A DNA stretch of 64,000 bases from Liolophura sinensis (GCF_032854445.1 NC_088306.1:10006193-10070192), one strand, 5' to 3'. Shown: positions 43,533-57,047, counted from the first letter of the stretch. Notes: generated by a model from the letters alone, not told the origin. A program made the numbers and translations.

Positions 43533-46500
43533 ATGTCTTGGGATGCTTGGTGCGATCAAGCCATTACATTTAAAGGAAAGACAGTCGGGGTCGGAGCTGG
43601 AATCTTTTGCAGACAAAGTGGCGCGCCATGGGGAGTGAAACCAGCGACATTTCAAGTAAGTTGAGTTGGAATTGTAGTGGGTGTGAAACCTCGTGGATCA
43701 CTGTCTGTCCGCCATGTTGGACCGTTCAACTGGGAAGTAAAAACTTCATTTGCCTTTCTCCTTGTCTCCCTCGATGAAATCAGCTAACCCAAATATAACA
43801 TCTCTGTCCCGTCTGACGTATGTTTGTCGGGCAGTCCAGTCCGTTTGTTTTCAAAGCAGTTTCTAAACTTAAAAATACGGATGGCGTTTTCAGAGTTGAA
43901 GGTCATAGTTGCCGGTAACGGTTGCCGTCATCATTTGCTTCAGACGAGCTGCACTCTTTTCCGTTTATTTTTTCTCCACACCACTTCCTTCTTCTCTTCA
44001 AAACTTGATAAATTTGCTGCTTTCCAGCAGGGTCACTCCATGTATGTGTACGCGTGAAATGGAAATAATATCAAAAAGTGTTTAACAACTCGCATGTACC
44101 TGCAGTACCTGATATTATATGCTGGAATCGAAATTTTGTAATTTCAGAAACTTGACATATTCAAATTTAAAACTTTCCAATGAAGTTTTAACAGAAAGTA
44201 GATGTCGAAAGTCATATTAGAGTTGTTACATGGTTGGAAATGTCCTGGACATCAGACTCCCTCAATGAAACTAAATCGCATGCTGAGTGCACGGGAGCTC
44301 TTATCAGCCATGTACATGTGCTTTAAGCTGGACCCGGTTGCTCAAACATTGACTAGCTAATACTGATATAGATGGTTTGCAATGTTAGTCATAGTTGAGG
44401 TAAGTTTGTGTATATTGCCAATTGTATGCTCTTACCAGCCAAATGCCTCTGCCCAGCGTATGACACCTCTAACAGTAGACACCCAGTGGGCAATACACAG
44501 ACTAGGCAGTAGTAAAGACTAGGATGTTAGTGAGTTTTTTCTCAGATGTTCATTGTCAGGGCCATATGTAGAAAAACATTGAAGGTTCTGGTCCCAAACT
44601 TTAATGGTGTGACTGCGCACAAAGAAATTTTAAAAATGCAACTCAAAATGATGTTTTCTAAGAGCTTTTCAGTCTGTGAATCAAAAGAAATCTGTATGAA
44701 AACTTAACTTTTTATTGGTAATTCATCATATTTTTAAGTTATGTATTAGTTTTGATAAAGCTTGTTTAGTTTGGGCGGCAAATAGTTTGGGAGCCCAAAT
44801 GTTTTCCAGAGCCAAAATGACTCTAGATGTGGCCCTGATTGTGAAAAGCTGCTGCTTCAATGAATTGACATCACTTTACAACATGACACCACCCTCAAGT
44901 TTAAAATTCTTGATGGCTGCAATTGAAAACCATCTACAGCCCTAGACCTCAGCCCAAAAGGTCGCTTATGTACATGTATACTTATACACAAGAGACAGCT
45001 GGCTACCCTCAGCCCGAAAGCTACGTGGACCGGATTCTGGTATAATGCTTACAAAGAGCTGTCACCTAATTCAATTCCGATGCAGGTGTGGTTAGTCATC
45101 CTGAAAATATGTAAGCACAGCAATTCTGAAAGCTAAAATATTTATGCACATTTTACCACAATTCCTACTTGCCTTTACATCACCATTGTCTTGTAAATCT
45201 TAGCCGAAGTCGAAAATAAACTCACATTTAGCAGGTCGCCACACGCTGCCATGTTTTTAAAATCTGGGTCAGGGAGGCACACATAGGCAGCAGCAGTTCA
45301 CCTTTCCGTTTAATATAGAATGGCACAGATACCGAAGTCTCCGCAGTAAAATGGCTTTCTGTCTGTCAAAACTGACAGCCAGCTGATCAAAACATAGTAA
45401 CGTCATCAAAGGTCAACAGTGCATGTGCGGGGAGCAACAACTCAGTTTACTAGGTAACGATATCGACACGGCATGTGAGCGTAAGTCAGAACCGTGAATT
45501 ATCTTGGATTTACTGGTCGTAAAGGCTACAGAATATAGGAAAAATTGGCAGAGGAACAGATAATGTCTTGGTGAACATAATTTATTGGAGTTTAGCCCGG
45601 TGAATGCATGTATTGGTTCATTTTGCACCGTTTTTTGTCGCGCAGAGTTATTTCGCGGTAGGCTGTTTTTAAATAACAATATTTTAACCTGGAAGACTCA
45701 TCTGATCTACTCGTAACCCAACGTTAAAAGATCACAGCCGAGATCCTTGGCTTCTTCTGGTATTGCGTCACATCATATATTTATGGTTAACCCAACAACC
45801 AGTATAGTTGTACAGAAACGAAATGGAACATCAGTAGATATAGTTCATACTTAATATACTATTGCAGTTAATTTTGGGTCAAGTGTGAAACTGATGACTT
45901 GGCCTAAAGTTAAATCTGGTATTAAGTCTTAAGACAGTTTTGAAAAACCTGGGCCCATGAACTATGTGACAGTGAGCGAATATCTGCCATTTCTAATTTT
46001 TGCTTGTAAACGAAAAAAACAGTGGGTAATTTCGCGTTTTCAAATTCTGAACGATTTCACTGCTTTAACTCATTTTCATTTCAATTTGTCATTGATCACA
46101 GGAGCTATTGTCAAAACATGCGAGGAATTTAAGTAACAAAATTGTTTACAATATGAAAGCACAAGATGTCCTGTCGCAGTTCCGCCTACACAGAAGTGGA
46201 ATCAAGTGTTGTACCAGATAATTGGAGAAAAATTGACGAACCCTAAATTAGATTGTCGAAAGGATATATTAACTTGTCACAGACATCAGAGATAAATGGT
46301 GTCTGCTTTACTTACGGTAATGTAGTGTGATTGAGACCATGATGCTGACTTAGCATGAATTTCAAAATTGCAGATATTCGCTCCTGGCCGAAATGTATCA
46401 TGCGTTGAGATACCAGCTTTTTATATTAGTAGTGGGTAGGTCATTTGGCAGTGGGGCAATTTCATAAGTAAAACACACATTCTGTGCCAGGGTGCACCAG

Positions 46501-49127
46501 TCAACAGGCTACAGGTTTTGGTAGTGTTTTCTGGTAATGGAGGGTTCTAATTTACTTGAAAATAATAAATGTTGGATAATTCAATGGTTTTATTTTTGCC
46601 ATACTGTAGTGTCCAAACCACCCACTTAGGGAAGTGTATTTTGCTGGGAAATGCGTCAATCTAACTTAAGATCTGTACTTAAGGCCACTTTTAATCAGTG
46701 GCCACCCCATCCTGCCATGTTTAAATGACCTGTAATTCAAAATGGCGGCTGCAAACTTAGGCAGCTTTACGATGAATGAAAATTTGCTTCAATGAGAGAT
46801 TTTTACGAAATAAGTTGGTGAAGAAGGAAGTTATGGAGAGATATTTAGAGTGTGGGAACACTACAGAAACTTGGATACTGCTGTGATGTTGTGACATTGT
46901 GCTTTGACAGATCTGTATGCATGTCTTTTTCAGATTCCTCAAGATGTTGTGATGAGTATAATACAGCATATAGAAGGAACTAGGAGGGACGGTGTTGTAA
47001 TAAATGGTAACAAATACATGTTTCTGCGATCCATCGAGACGGACGGAAACAAATATGCAATGTTCAAATGTAAACAGGATGGCCTAACATGTGCTCTAGC
47101 CAACAAATGTGAGTATACCGACCAGGTTCATGATACAGTTGATTTCGAATGTACCATATCATACAGAGGTGTGTAGAACAAAATTAATGGGATTGGGAAT
47201 ATAGCTGCATAGAGCTTGCCCTATCGCAACTTAGTTATAAATTAACATTGATGACAGATCGAGGAGAAGGAAGCTGAATCAGCATTTTAGGAGTGTTGAG
47301 TTCTCACAGATCTAGACAAGACGTGATTTTACGGTAGCTTACAACTGTCGCTCAGCTGACAGACCCGGCTATGTAAGATGTATAATCAATATAGCATCTA
47401 CCATAACATTACGCCGTTCAGCTGCTTTAGATTGTGAGGGCCCCACCTTATCGCGTCAAAACCTGCGAGATCTGTGAAGACTTTTGAAATCTTGATTTGG
47501 CTTATTATGTAAAACAAAGATGCTTAGAAAATGATAGTGGCAGCACAAATTCATCATGACACAGTCATTGGTCTACAGCAGAGTCTATCTTGTCAGACAG
47601 TCTTTAAGATGTACTCTTCTCTGTAAAGAGACAGATGATAAGAGTGTGCATGCTATAATGTGAAGGCAGACAGTTGTGGAGAGTTTTTCAGGGTAATACT
47701 GCACTGCGGCAGTGCTACAACTCTGTTAGAACCAACAGCCATTGTAATGTCGGTTGTAATGATAACAGGCCAGCTGACAACATGCATCAGCAGATCAGGA
47801 ACAGTAACTCTAGCTAGGTCATTCTGGACACAAGAATGATTCACTCGGTGCAGTGGCACTTAAGCCTGTATAGCGAGGGTAACCATTGCACCAGTGACTC
47901 AGTTCCAGATGCTGGATTGTCAAGTTGTAGGTCATGAATTAAAAAATCAATAAGAGGAGTGTTGCGCCAGGAGTCATTGTTACCATTGGGAAGTACCCTG
48001 CACCCTAGTCCTTTAGAGTGGTCTATTCTACAATTACGTACCCTGGATCCTCGGCCTTTTTGTATGTTAATAAGTCAGAGATGGTAAGTTGCATTTTAAA
48101 AATCTTCAGAAATTTTGTTACTGTGACGCAGACAATGTGAAATGTGTATCTGAATGTAAATCTGAAATCTGTATTCATCTCCAGATGTGCCAAGGTTTTG
48201 TTTTTTTTGAGAAATTAATATCCAGGTCTATCTACTCTAAAGTGTGTTACGATTTAATGTTGGGTTGGTATTGATACAGCTATTAACTTTATTGTGGAAG
48301 CCCCATTTGTGTTGCGTTGATATTACAGAAATATTGCCAAAGCCTTGCTGAACTATGTACAATCATACCTTCTTAGTGTATAAAAATATTTTAGGGGACT
48401 GATTTTGTTCCCTAAAGCATTGTAGACTATAGTCTTGTATGTAGGACAATGTTTATCACATTAACCTATACTACAGTATATACATGTAAGTCAAGTCCTG
48501 TTCATACTAAGCTTACCACTCATCCGCCATGGACTGCAGTCACACCAGCAGTGGTGTGATTAAGTGGTTGAGGCACGGAACAAGGCCAAGTGTGTGCGGT
48601 TATGGATGACTGATTTAGTATTACTTAAGTGCACGGTGTCACTGACATGACTAGAGGACAGAAGAGAGTTAACGGACCACCGGCAACAAAACACAAAGAC
48701 TGAAATGTACAGGAATAGATGTAAATGTATTGATTCATAAATTGTGCATAAAGAACGTGTAAATGCATTTGTAAAAGTTTATTCGGCTTGATGGAAAAAT
48801 AGCTCATTCAATTCTTAGTGTTTGCAGTCCGGTGAACTGACTTTTTTTTTCTTTAAATTGCGGTTCAGAACTGTGGTTATATTGCTCATTTAAATTGTTT
48901 AACTCCTTGTTTTGAAATAATATGATTGCAGCCTGTACCATGGTATGTTTCTGCCCGAGGAAACCCATGAGTGGATATTGTAGATGTAAATTTAGCAAAT
49001 GTTTTATTTTTGTTTCTTTATTTCCTCAGGTGTCATCATTGGCAAGTATGTGGAAGGTATGCAAGGTGGTCAACATACGGAGGCTGTCTACAATATGTTG
49101 ACAATGTTAAAGTCCATGAATTATTAA
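43533..49127 (+). CDS. PFN: Profilin
   Basis: Small actin-monomer-binding protein that also binds poly-proline ligands and phosphoinositides and promotes ADP-to-ATP exchange on G-actin. Three coding exons: 43533-43655 (41 codons, phase 0), 46934-47108 (58 codons plus one base) and 49030-49127 (to TAA), with donors GTAAGT and GTGAGT and acceptors CAG. The product is 131 residues, in the usual 120-140 range. It opens MSWDAWCD, the profilin MSWxxxxD start; then GAGIFCRQSGAPWGVKP (GxDGxxWA equivalent), VINGNKYMFLR (GxKYMFLR), and ends KCVIIGKYVEGMQGGQHTEA and MLTMLKSMNY, matching the VIIGxY C-terminal strand and last helix. The ATG was chosen because it gives the canonical start; upstream in-frame sequence has no profilin similarity. 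Introns are 3.3 and 1.9 kb. It converges with GTF2F2. Confidence 0.96.
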
Positions 49128-52100
49128 CCAGTATGTAAAGGTAAGTGTATATCTAGGAGGTCTGATTACGTGTTGATGGTCCATTGTTCCATCAACCTGA
49201 CAAACCGCTGTCATAGACGTGGAAAAGTCTTGAGCACGGCATCATAGAGACTAGTCTGATGAATAAATTACGAGATTTGGCTGTCCAGTTCACTATAAAA
49301 GCATTGTGAGAGACAGCATGCACTTACTCAAATTCTCATTTCGTTTCATATCTTCACCAGAAATCTTGAAATAATGTACATGTGGAATACAATTGGCGTG
49401 AATAAAGATCATAAGCGCTTGTATCTATCTGCAGCCTTGTCAGGAGGGTCAGGGCAGTGATGTCCGTGGGGTGTCTCAGTGTCTGAGATTTCTCATTCTG
49501 ACAACATCAACAGACAAAACAAGACAGATGGGGAGGTGGGGGGGGGGGTTAGGAGAAAATTGGAAATGAGACTACCTGATTTCCAATTCTGGCAATCCTT
49601 AGTCTCCTTCTCAAAGCTTCATTCAAAGATAGAAGTGCCCTGGTCAGTATTAAGACTGCTTTTAAGTCACTTGAGTGGATTTCACTACACACCAGCTGTG
49701 AGACCATCTGGTCTGTGTTGGAATTTTTCGGCTAATAATCGAGGTGGATTATCTTAGTTTTATCAAATTAGCTTAACTAATGTGTAAAGTTGGTCAGTTA
49801 CACGGTTGCCTACATGTAGTGCTGTTTCAGTGTACGAATTACACACCAGGCCATCGAAACCGGCTATGTTTTGGGCTGTTATTTGAAGCCTATGTAACTC
49901 GAAATGTTTAGGAATTCTTGCTCAGGGACTTCACTTATTTTTCTCCTGCAGGTTGTTGCTTTCCTTGCACAAAATCATTAGTTTATTATGTCACAAGTAA
50001 GAAGACACCCAAGGGAACCAATTTCCTCATGCAGAGGCTTGTAATCCTCTTTCTAATATCCCTGCTATAAGAGCTCTCAAATCTGATGTAGGTGGCTAAT
50101 TAACATAATCCAGAATGACCAATGGAAATGATTGTACCATTGTAAGCCGCAACAGTGGAAAGTTGAATACGACTTAAATTCTTTGGCCTACCTGTCGGGT
50201 TTTAAACATGGAGACTATTCACTGTTCAATTGTGGGTGATGGGTGAGGCCAGGTATTGCTGAAGTAGTTTTTATTTTGTTGAAAATGACTTGGTAGTAAA
50301 CACCCCTGCCTGTGTAAGTTAAGTGAATATTTATAATGAAAACACACCTCCAAATTGACCAATGAAAACTTTTTTATCTTGTGCTATTTACACCACAGTA
50401 TGGTTGAAATACTGCTGAAGCGCCATTAAGGCACAATAGTTATTTTATTCTTAAATGCTTGAACCTTTTTTTTTTTTTTTTTTAATTCACAGGGGGATAA
50501 AGTTATTTTTAGTTCTGCCATATAATTTGGCCTCAACAAAGTTGCTACTCCGATCAACTGTACACAGCAGAGGTTGGCTTTCTACAGGATGTGATGTTGA
50601 GAACCACATGACAACATGACACTACGAATTAACCCGTGCTACTTGAACGTTTTCAAGCTCCAGTGCTCTCGAGGAATCTGATGATACCTTTACATCTACT
50701 GAGGATAGGTGTCCAAAGACCGCACTGCTCATTGAGGACATTTATGGGTAGTACGACCAATATTTCCTGCAGTGGGAGGTGCCTACTCTTGGATGCTTAC
50801 CCAGAGTTCATGTGCTGCTCAACAACACATTTTAATTGTTGCCAAAGTTTTGAAGAAAAAGAAAAGAAAACCTTCTAATACTGCTCGTCTGTGCAGCATC
50901 AGTAAAGGATGAAGATACTTCAAATGGTGGAATTACACACTATTGAATCTTTCACCTTTGGGATACTTGACCTGTATGTGTGATGTTGACTTGTAGCTGG
51001 GTGGGGGTATTGGCTTGAGGGTGGGTGGGAAATGGGTTGGGGAAAAATCGTCTCTTGCATATGTACCTTTTTTTTTTCTTTTTTTTTTTCGGTTCAGTCA
51101 TAGGCTTATCTTATAGACTAGCTATGTTCCATCCCTAGAGGTAAATACTAACATCTCGGGCCTAATATGCACTTGGCCAATAATTTTGAGGCTTTCTTTT
51201 TCAGTGGTGATTAAGTATAAAGCCCTTGATTATATATATATATATATATATGATATATACATGTACCTACGTTTATGTATGTTGCCAACCATTGATTGCA
51301 GTTGTATAGAAATGGCAAAAGATTGGTGCCAACTTTGGATTAGTTGATTAAAATTTCCTTTGTCCCTTTGTTCAGTTCAAGTTTTTAATATCATTTCAGT
51401 GTTCTAAATGTATGTTAAAGTTGGCTTTGACCCGAAAACAAGTCTCAGAGATTGGTACCTTTTATTTTGTACTGAAATAATTTGTACTGTTAGGGATGGA
51501 CTTCAGTTGCAGCTTACCAACTTGTGCGTATATGTTTTTGAATAGTGTCTCGCTTAAATTTTATCATGTTGGCAGTCTGTTTTTCCTTTTTAATTTGTTC
51601 CAGTTGTGATGGCTTTATGATGGCAGCAGTCACATAGGCTTGCCTGTACCTCTGTTACTTGCTAGGAACTGTGTTCTATAAAATGTCCCCTTTTCATACC
51701 AGTAAGTTGAAAAAAATTAAGTTCTTTGCAAATAACCATCTAAGATATTCATTTGGCCCAAGATAATGGTCAAGGTCAGATCTGCATATGGAATTAAACT
51801 TAGCAAGAACCTGCATTGGTAATTGGAATGCTTAAAACCATTATATAGGCTAATGGCAGGGCCAAATACAGAAACTTTGTTTGCCATTTGATTTTTACTC
51901 ACTCATGAAGCCTTGTTAAATCATGCATTTTCAAAATCCAATTAAACATGTTTTAGAGTTAGTCTCTTCTTAATTGTGGACGTTCAGGTTGAATTAAGGC
52001 ACATTTAGTGTGTATGATTGCTTTCATAATCGCAGAATTAATGGTCCAGTATATTGTTTGCTGATTGCATTGCACATGATTCATGTGTAATCAAGTAGTT

Positions 52101-52860
52101 GTATCATGTCTTCTGGAATGAGTTAAAAAAACAATAAAAGGGGCAAAAAATTCATGGAAAGTGCAGAAAGTATGCAAGTCTGTGTGATTGCAGAGTCATA
52201 AAAGGCTAGCTATGGATATTTTTGTTTTTTTTTTTTGTTTGTTTTTTTTGCAGTGCTATGATTATCTTTGTCCATGTTTCATAGCTCAAACTGTTGGGCT
52301 TAGTGATAAAAATCTGTTAATGTGCTTGGACCACCGCTCTAACACAGTCCTGATGGAAAGCTAGAAACTTACCTTGTGTGTGTGTTTTTTTTTCTCTTCC
52401 CCCATTAGTGCTCAGAAAACCTACCAGTACCCAAGTTAAATCCTTGCCATTGTTTCGTCAGGGATTAAAACAAACCCAAACCAAAATGCTCATCGTTCTG
52501 TATGGAGAAGTTGTGCACGACCTTGCTCTGTTGGAGGAGACCAAGCGATTTGTGTACAGATTTATACGTTTTATGGTGTATAGCTAGAACAAAATGGGGC
52601 TTTTGTCCTTCAGTGGACCGACAACCGCAAGAAAATTTGGCGATGTTGACCAGTATTTAATGTGCGACTTTCTACTGTCCTACATAACAACCTGTGTCTT
52701 TTTGTCTTCAATATTTTCTATGTACATGTACAGCACTGTTTCATCATGTCTTTTGTCAGTGTGGCTTCAAGCAAAGAAACATTTTTAAAGTGAGGGTAAA
52801 AAAAAAAACAAAAAAAAAAAACAATTGAGGTCTCAATAAACATCTTCGTTCCTGGCCATC
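49128..52860 (+). other. PFN: Profilin 3' UTR region with probable intron
   Basis: Thirteen bases after the stop is AAAGGTAAGTGT, a strong donor at 49141. Possible acceptors are TTCTCCTGCAG ending at 49951 and, after a long T tract, AATTCACAG ending at 50492. If either is used the UTR continues to the AATAAA at 52835-52840, making a last exon of 2.4-2.9 kb. The stretch 50493-52860 is AT- and T-rich with no open frame of interest and a (TA)n run at 51230-51260. Confidence 0.5.
52835..52840 (+). promoter_or_regulatory. Candidate polyadenylation signal for profilin
   Basis: CTCAATAAACATC follows an A-rich run. It is the last hexamer before a TIR element and the convergent GTF2F2 gene. Candidate only. 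Confidence 0.4.
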
Positions 52861-53012
52861 TTCTCTATTGGTTTGTAGTGTCAATATCACATGCAGCACA
52901 GGCCTGACAATTCTTAGTTCTGTCATGGTTCTTACAGTATATCATGTCGCATTGAATTTGCATGGTATATAAAAATTGTAACTTGTCAATACGGTGCTGC
53001 CTTGACGCACTC

Positions 53013-53326
53013 GTACTCCTTACAGCACATGCATCTGTTTGCTTTACATCACTGCGTTTTCCACCACTAGCAAATTTTGGAATTGTTAGAAAACACAAAA
53101 ACTGTCTCGACCTTCGCATGTGTGTGAACTATGATTAGAAACCTTCTATTTAAAGTGTGCAGAAGACCACACTAAGCCACACCTGAAACAATCATGGTGA
53201 TGAACGCTGATTAAATTGTTCTGTACAAAGACGTCAGTGGACGGGCTCTGACCGTCAATCTTGTATAGTGGTGGCAGTGATGTCAAGCGAGTATAGAGAA
53301 CAGCTCATGCGCACTGTAAGGAGTAC
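53013..53326. mobile_element. 314-bp TIR element, family with 32448-32863
   Basis: Left end GTACTCCTTACAGCACATGC, then GTTTGCTTTACATCACTGCG and CCACCACTAG. Right end AGTGGTGGCAGTGATGTCAA, then CTCATGCGCACTGTAAGGAG and TAC. The arms, about 65 bp, match those of 32448-32863. No coding capacity. It lies between the profilin and GTF2F2 3' ends. Confidence 0.82.
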
Positions 53327-54686
53327 ATAAAGCACCTACCGTTAACTCGCAAAATCGCAGGACTAGAGCTTTCCATGGATCTACAAATTCCCTGCGCCGG
53401 GAACCTTGTAGTAAGGCTTAGGCAGTTATTACACTATTTTTGTACATACCAGTCATTGCATTTGCAAGTAATGCCACATTATTCAGGCGGTTCGACCCCA
53501 GCCATTTTCATCAATGGCATGGAAGTTCCCGTCCAAGACGTCCATCAGGTTCTCTTCTTAACGGACAATCCTTCCACCGAGCTGGATTCAAACTCAAAAC
53601 CTGTGGCATTATTTTGTATTGTCTTCATTTTTGTTGCGCTGCTGTTTCGGATCCAGCTCTTAGGCAGCTCAGCTGTTTCTTGTACCTGGCAAGGAGCATT
53701 GGTTTCCCCTAACCGTATACTATAGTGTGAATCATTCAACAGTTTAGTTAAGAATATTTTAAATATTAATCCAGTAAATCAATGTCATGACCATTGCTTA
53801 CTGGGTTACAATTCACCTTAAAGAAAAGCATAACAGTGTCTACTTTTACATCGTTCAAAGTTTATTTACAGATTTACTGCTGGAATGTCTTACAGATGAA
53901 CATGATCCACTAAATTCAGCTCTGCTGAAAGAAATGCCTTTAGCAAATCGGAGTAGCTTGAAATCCATTTTTCTGGATGTAGGTGTATACCCCTGCAAGG
54001 TTTGAAAAGTTAAATGTAGTGTTCATTTAGGAACATTTACCACTGGCACATGCTGCCATGTTGTTGGGAGGGACAAAAACTCCTAATCATCCTACATCAA
54101 ACTGGTTAAATTTGTTTTCGAAAAATTAGCAAACACACAAATGTTGACTTAGCATACAACCATGGAATAAAAACCTCTTAAGGATTAACCTTGCTAGCAC
54201 ATTTAGCAGTATTTCAACAGAAAGGCTGCAAGTACATTATGCCAGGTAAATGTACTGCATTTTGAGTGCCCCAGCCTAATGAGAAGAAAAGTAATGTGGA
54301 TACATCATGTACCATACCTTCTCCCAAACGGAGAACTGTACCAGTATAGCTCAGGCCAACCATTACCAACACTACTTAGGTCTGCAACTTGACTTGTTTG
54401 GTCGCTATCTCTTACAACATGTGCAGAACAGTCGTGTACATTTGCACCCCTCAACAACATAATTTTAGAATTTCAAGTTGATGGTTACTGCTTCCGTCTA
54501 GTACGCGTTACAATGCATACATGCACCAGCTGAACTGAGCCATGTTTCAATTTTAAGGTTTGCTAAAAAAAGTGGTCTTTAGCACTTCAATACATCATGT
54601 GACATATTTTGAACACAAAAGTTACAATACTAACTGCCTGCAGTAATTAATAAATATCAAGATTTCATAAAATGCCAGGACTATTT
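53327..54686. other. Intergenic or 3' UTR of GTF2F2, no gene recognised
   Basis: A forward frame at 53375-53725 is open but has no recognisable domain. The rest is AT-rich and featureless to me. Part may be transcribed as 3' UTR of GTF2F2 on the minus strand. Confidence 0.4.
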
Positions 54687-54910
54687 CACTTCCCAGTTAT
54701 TCTCGATGCCTTGTTACAAAACCTTGCACTTCCCAGTTATTCCAGATGCCTTGTTACAAAACCTTGCACTTCCCAGTTATTCTAGATGCCTTGTTACAAA
54801 ACCTTGCACTTGCCAATTATTCTAGATGCCTTGTTACAAAACCTTGCACTTCCCAGTTATTCCAGATGCCTTGTTACAAAACCTTGCACTTCTCAGTTAC
54901 TCCAGATGCA
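54687..54910 (+). repeat. 40-bp tandem repeat
   Basis: Five to six units of GATGCCTTGTTACAAAACCT followed by TGCACTTCCCAGTTATTCCA. One more unit (TTCTAGATGCCTTGTTACAA) stands at 55105-55135, beyond a small palindromic element. Confidence 0.95.
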
Positions 54911-54940
54911 TCTTCAAGAGGCACTAAGAAGTTGAATTGT

Positions 54941-55108
54941 ATAACATAATGAGATATATGAACAATAACTTCTGTTTATTTGGAAGTGACGTTTTAGTAC
55001 AGATACTAATACTATAGATACTAATGACTGAAAACGATATTAGAATCTATACCGAAACGTTTCAAAAATAAACAGAAGTAGTTATCCATATATCTTGTTA
55101 TGTTATTC
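54941..55108. mobile_element. 168-bp palindromic MITE-like element
   Basis: Left arm TAACATAATGAGATATATGA, ACAATAACTTCTGTTTATTT and GACGTTT; the right arm read backwards is TAACATAACAAGATATATGG, ATAACTACTTCTGTTTATTT and AACGTTT. The arms are about 50 bp. It lies between the 40-bp array and a detached unit of that array. Confidence 0.75.
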
Positions 55109-55385
55109 TAGATGCCTTGTTACAAAACCTTGACGTTTGGTCCTTGAGAGAATGATAAACTTGACGTTCAACAAAAGTTGTATTTCTAAACACAGTTGAA
55201 ATTTGATGACCTCTGGTATCAGGGGTCTTGCTAAAGGTCAAAGAGAACCATAAATGGAGCCAAATTATTTCCATTTAACTCCAACCCGAGTTCTTGAGTC
55301 CTTCAGTGTATGACCATAAACAAAAAACGTTTGTGGTCTTCCATTAGCCACTTTTCCAGAACACACTGCTCATCTGCCACACAGG

Positions 55386-55511
55386 TCAGTCGCTGCCTTC
55401 ATTCTCGGGCTGCTTGTAATGGCGATACTCTGGCTTCAGCTCCCACATGTTCCTGTGGGGTGCCTTCATATTGTACACGCAAATCTCCTCCAAGATTGCC
55501 TTCAAGTGAGC
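55386..55511 (-). CDS. GTF2F2: GTF2F2 (TFIIF beta subunit, RAP30), last coding exon
   Basis: Small subunit of general transcription factor TFIIF, which binds RNA polymerase II and brings it into the preinitiation complex in the nucleus. This exon (acceptor TTTCAG, 41 codons, TGA) encodes AHLKAILEEICVYNMKAPHR followed by NMWELKPEYRHYKQPENEGSD. It lines up with the C-terminus I recall for vertebrate GTF2F2 (YLKEILKEIGVQNVKGIHKN, TWELKPEYRHY), the end of the winged-helix DNA-binding domain. The conserved WELKPEYRHY is exact. The upstream exons, including the preceding winged-helix part, were not found up to 64000, so the intron is longer than 8.4 kb. The gene is tail to tail with profilin. Confidence 0.94.
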   Translation of the reverse strand, partial: AHLKAILEEICVYNMKAPHRNMWELKPEYRHYKQPENEGSD

Positions 55512-55855
55512 CTGAAACAATAAAACACACTACTGACTGATTGACAATTTCTTTTGGTTTTGAGGCTCATTTCCTAACCCAACATCACAACTCAATCATG
55601 ACAGATAAGGACAAGATTTTCCGCTTCAGTGGTCCCAGGTAATGTCTGAAATGAGGTTTGAAATTAGAAACTGTTTCAGAGATCACATTCAGTTGTAAAT
55701 GATCGTCTTTTAAATGAGAAAATATAGAAGGATATAAGAAAACTAATAAAAGTGATATAACAACCAGTCATTGAGTTTACAAACCAAACAAAGTGTATAT
55801 TCACAACATTTCTTGGGATCATAATCTATTATAATTGGAGATGTGTGAAGTACCT

Positions 55856-56035
55856 CACAAACTCACATAGATATGAGGTACACATAGCAATTCAAGCTCA
55901 CTGAGATATGAGGTACACATAGCACTTCAAGCTCAGACATGAGGTACACATAGCAATTCACGCTCATACAAAGATGAGGTACACATAGCACTTCAAGCTC
56001 ACACAAAGATGAGGTGCACACAGCACTTCAACCTC
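55856..56035 (+). repeat. ~32-36-bp tandem repeat
   Basis: Five imperfect units around GATATGAGGTACACATAGCA and ATTCAAGCTCAC, with variants such as AAGATGAGGTGCACACAGCA. Confidence 0.9.
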
Positions 56036-56594
56036 ACAGAGAACCGAGTTACAAGTACAGAGCGGAAGGTTGGCAAGGTTAGCTTTGTGCAGCTTCCTAT
56101 TGCATGAAGTTGTGTTATCGGTCACCACCCCAGGCCACTTCCTGTTTATTACACCCATGCAGAGGCTTGCGTTCTATTTCTCTGTATGAAACCACAGGCT
56201 TCTAGAAACTGTTTCATGTAAAGAACTGCGATTAGCTTTCTCTCGTTCTGAACATGGTATCAATGTATTACACACGCACATGGGTTAAACCTTTGTACAC
56301 ACAGTGCATATGTTGGTAAATTAGAGCTTTTTCCCTGAAATATTATCTGTTTCTTACCAAGGTGTTTCCTTTCAACACACAATTCCATTACCCTGCGACA
56401 ATCCTTAGCTTACAACAACAACAACGCTCAAACTATCCGGATATGTCTTCATGTCTTTAAGAAATAATGAGAATCTGTTTTGCACTTGAGATGTATCTAC
56501 AGTTTAATCCTATAGCATCAATTTATTGTAACTATTCAACTCAGTAATTATTTCTCTACAGTTTAACCTAAATAAATCACATCAACTTTCATTC

Positions 56595-56752
56595 CTCTCC
56601 GGCCATACGTGGGAAGGTCTGCCAGCAACCTGTGGATGGTCGTGGGTTTCCTCCAGGCTGTGCCCGGTTTCTCCCCACCACAATGCTGGCCGCCGTCGTA
56701 TAAGTGAAATATTCTTGAGCACGGTGTAAAACACCAATTAAATAAATAAGTA
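56595..56752 (+). mobile_element. SINE-1, 3' two thirds
   Basis: CTCTCCGGCCATACGTGGGA, CAGCAACCTGTGGATGGTCG, CACCACAATGCTGGCCGCCG and GCACGGTGTAAAACACCAAT with a short tail. Confidence 0.92.
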
Positions 56753-57047
56753 GACCAACTTTCAACCACATAAAATAAACATAAAAACCACACTGCTGCT
56801 TCACAAAGGCTGTGTGTTTTTTTTTTTGTAACTGAATATATGGTGAGATATAATACCAGAATGTAAGCCTGCCCTACTTTTTGTGCTACGCCCTGAAAAG
56901 TTGTGGGCCCGATCTGATACACCACACGTTGTTCTGATCTAACAAACTGACTAACGACATCTTATGACAAACATTAACTGTCACACACTACATTGTATTT
57001 CCTCATGTATATTTATAATCCAGTCATGAAGGCTATCATGCATGCAT

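Noticed and set aside
44975-45060. Possible SINE-2 fragment (GTGGACCGGATTCTGGTATAATGC)
   Set aside because: The match to SINE-2 is too short and diverged to separate from chance.
53375-53725. 116-codon frame between profilin and GTF2F2
   Set aside because: No recognisable domain. A second overlapping frame is also open, and it borders a TIR element.
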